Positions 4,936 to 6,098 of a stretch of DNA of 6,098 nt are shown here, in pieces; the stretch's first letter is position 1; each line of letters starts with the position of its first letter. Source of the stretch: an uncultured Eubacteriales bacterium (GTDB lineage: Bacteria > Bacillota > Clostridia > Oscillospirales > Acutalibacteraceae); the NCBI GenBank assembly GCA_900320925.1, contig ONUD01000254.1, positions 1 to 6,098 on the forward strand, read 5' to 3'. Made by a program: the position numbers and the translations under genes. The notes beneath the pieces were generated by a model, which was given only the letters and a program-made list of their open reading frames with translations, was not told where the DNA came from and did not search any database.

Positions 4936-6098
4936 ATGAAGTGCGGAAAGTGCGGAAGTGAATGGAAAACCAATGCAAGAGCGAATCTGATCATCAGGTG
5001 TCCGTTCTGCGGTGCACAACTGGATAATCAGGACGAAAATAAACTGACTTTCGATAATGCTAAAGAGGCACTGCGGTATATTATCAAAACCTTCGGAATT
5101 GATATTATCATTGACGGACTTCAGCTTCGTTCTATGTTGGATGAGTATATCCCCGATCTGAAGCAGGAAAGAAAGGTCTTTCTCGATGCCTATGAACAGG
5201 GTGTGTGCAATGCCCTGTATCTGGCACACGAGGAACCTGAAATTGATAAATGTATTGCCATCCTCCAGTCTATCAAGGTGCTGACACAGGATGCCTGCAT
5301 GGCAGAAAAATGGGCGTGCTATGTCGTGGAAACACTGGTCTATGCCCTCAACTGGAACGTGCCGATGTTCGGCATTACTCCCAATATCCATATGTACCAG
5401 ATCCCTGAAAATATCCGTGAACACGGTGAACGCAAAACGCCCCTGCTGATTGATTCAAACGATGTCTGGGGGAACCAGAACGAAACAGACGGAAATCTGT
5501 GGGACGGCTCGGACAGTGCCAAAAAAGATCCGTTTATCCTTCCACAAGAAAAATCTCAGCTACCCGAATCTTCCCAGTCCCATGTACACAGACCGGCTGT
5601 CTTTGACTTCTTCTCGGGCAGTGCTTCGGTAGAGGAGCCTCCCGTTAAAGAACCGAAAATTGAATCCCCTGTCATTGACTTCACAGGCGAGGACGAGGAA
5701 ACACCCAAAATTGAATCTCCCGTCATTGACTTCACGGATGAAGAAGAGGAAACACCCAAAATCGAATCTCCTGTCATTGACTTCACGGGCGAAGAAGAGG
5801 AAACACCCAAAATCGAATCTCCTGTCATTGACTTCACGGGTGAGGAAGAAGAAACACCGAAAATCGAATCCCCTGTCATTGACTTCACGGGTGAGGAAGA
5901 AGAAACACCCAAAATTGAATCCCCTGTCATTGACTTCACGGGTGAGGAAGAGGAAACACCCAAAATCGAATCCCCTGTCATTGACTTCACGGGCGAGGAC
6001 GAGGAAACACCCAAAATCGAATCCCCTGTCATTGACTTCACGGGTGAGGAAGAAGAAACACCCAAAATTGAATCCCCTGTCATTGACTTCACGGGTGA
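4936..6098 (+). CDS. Zinc-ribbon protein with helical domain and acidic 17-aa tandem repeats (3' end outside window)
   Basis: 387 complete codons are visible with no stop before the window edge. Residues 3-25 form a zinc ribbon (C3xxC6, C22xxC25). Residues about 39-140 form a helical domain with the pattern FGIDIIIDG...L...LDEYIPDLKQERKVF; similar modules recur in clostridial zinc-ribbon and chaperone-like multidomain proteins, but I cannot name the family. A polar linker (145-239) follows, then an acidic array with consensus PKIESPVIDFTGEEEET from residue 240 onward. No signal peptide or TM is seen in the visible part; a TM helix or further domain may lie beyond the window. The gene has its own promoters and an extended SD, so it is a separate unit from the operon before it, though its architecture (zinc ribbon then short-motif linker) parallels that operon's first protein. 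The role is unknown; a docking scaffold is an inference. Confidence 0.88.
   Translation, partial: MKCGKCGSEWKTNARANLIIRCPFCGAQLDNQDENKLTFDNAKEALRYIIKTFGIDIIIDGLQLRSMLDEYIPDLKQERKVFLDAYEQGVCNALYLAHEEPEIDKCIAILQSIKVLTQDACMAEKWACYVVETLVYALNWNVPMFGITPNIHMYQIPENIREHGERKTPLLIDSNDVWGNQNETDGNLWDGSDSAKKDPFILPQEKSQLPESSQSHVHRPAVFDFFSGSASVEEPPVKEPKIESPVIDFTGEDEETPKIESPVIDFTDEEEETPKIESPVIDFTGEEEETPKIESPVIDFTGEEEETPKIESPVIDFTGEEEETPKIESPVIDFTGEEEETPKIESPVIDFTGEDEETPKIESPVIDFTGEEEETPKIESPVIDFTG
5653..6098 (+). repeat. 51-bp tandem repeat array (17-aa acidic units, at least 8 full copies)
   Basis: Full units start at 5653, 5704, 5755, 5806, 5857, 5908, 5959 and 6010; a ninth starts at 6061 and is cut by the window. 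Each codes PKIESPVIDFTG followed by an acidic pentapeptide such as EEEET. Units differ mostly at synonymous positions (ATT/ATC, TCT/TCC, CCC/CCG, GGC/GGT). Amino-acid changes are limited to Gly to Asp in unit 2 and Glu to Asp in units 1 and 7. The period is a multiple of three, so copy-number change would keep the frame. The complementary strand is also open through the array, but only as a consequence of the repeat. Confidence 0.95.

Noticed and set aside
5556..6092. 178-aa open frame on the minus strand with SVKSMTGDSILGVSSSSP-type repeats
   Set aside because: It is the antisense of the 51-bp coding array; a period divisible by three keeps it open automatically. It has no upstream SD or promoter, and the + strand frame has a zinc ribbon, an extended SD and promoters.
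5653..6098. CRISPR array
   Set aside because: Units are contiguous 51-bp coding repeats without unique spacers and continue an open reading frame.

Overview
The window looks like a chromosomal segment of a Gram-positive anaerobe, most likely a Ruminococcus-like member of the Clostridia. This placement is inferred from gene style, not from a marker gene. The supporting signs are canonical sigma-A promoters with 17-bp spacers, an anti-SD-matching ribosome site, an Rpn-type nuclease tail with EGR repeats, and N-terminal zinc-ribbon proteins with long low-complexity linkers. All supported genes read on the + strand.

Layout: (1) 1-150 is the 3' end of a gene whose EGRAEGR-type tail resembles Rpn/PD-(D/E)XK 'recombination-promoting nuclease/putative transposase' proteins. 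It is closed by a strong hairpin at 158-201. (2) A near-consensus promoter (TTGACA-17-TATACT, 240-268) drives a compact four-gene operon, 319-4583. The first gene encodes a 690-aa membrane protein with a cytoplasmic zinc ribbon, a linker with three KVSLEK motifs, a proline-rich stretch, one TM helix and a beta-propeller-like outer domain. The second encodes a 391-aa soluble propeller-like protein. The third encodes a 232-aa SGNH/GDSL hydrolase with all four catalytic blocks. The fourth encodes a 100-aa protein with ten cysteines. The last three genes are joined by 1- and 4-nt overlaps, so they are probably translationally coupled. The operon ends at a C(UUCG)G-loop hairpin (4588-4613). (3) A 352-bp AT-rich intergenic region carries two good sigma-A-like promoters in tandem. 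(4) From 4936 to the window edge runs an unfinished gene for a second zinc-ribbon protein. It has a small helical domain and then an acidic tandem array with a 17-residue (51-bp) period, of which eight full units and part of a ninth are visible.

How the parts may work together (inference): both zinc-ribbon proteins begin with a CxxC...CxxC module and then carry repeated short linear motifs, which suggests scaffold or docking proteins. The four-gene operon pairs an outward-facing sensor-like propeller with a cytosolic propeller-like partner and an esterase-type enzyme. No known system with exactly this composition is recognised here, so it is the best candidate in the window for something undescribed. 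The function is unproven.
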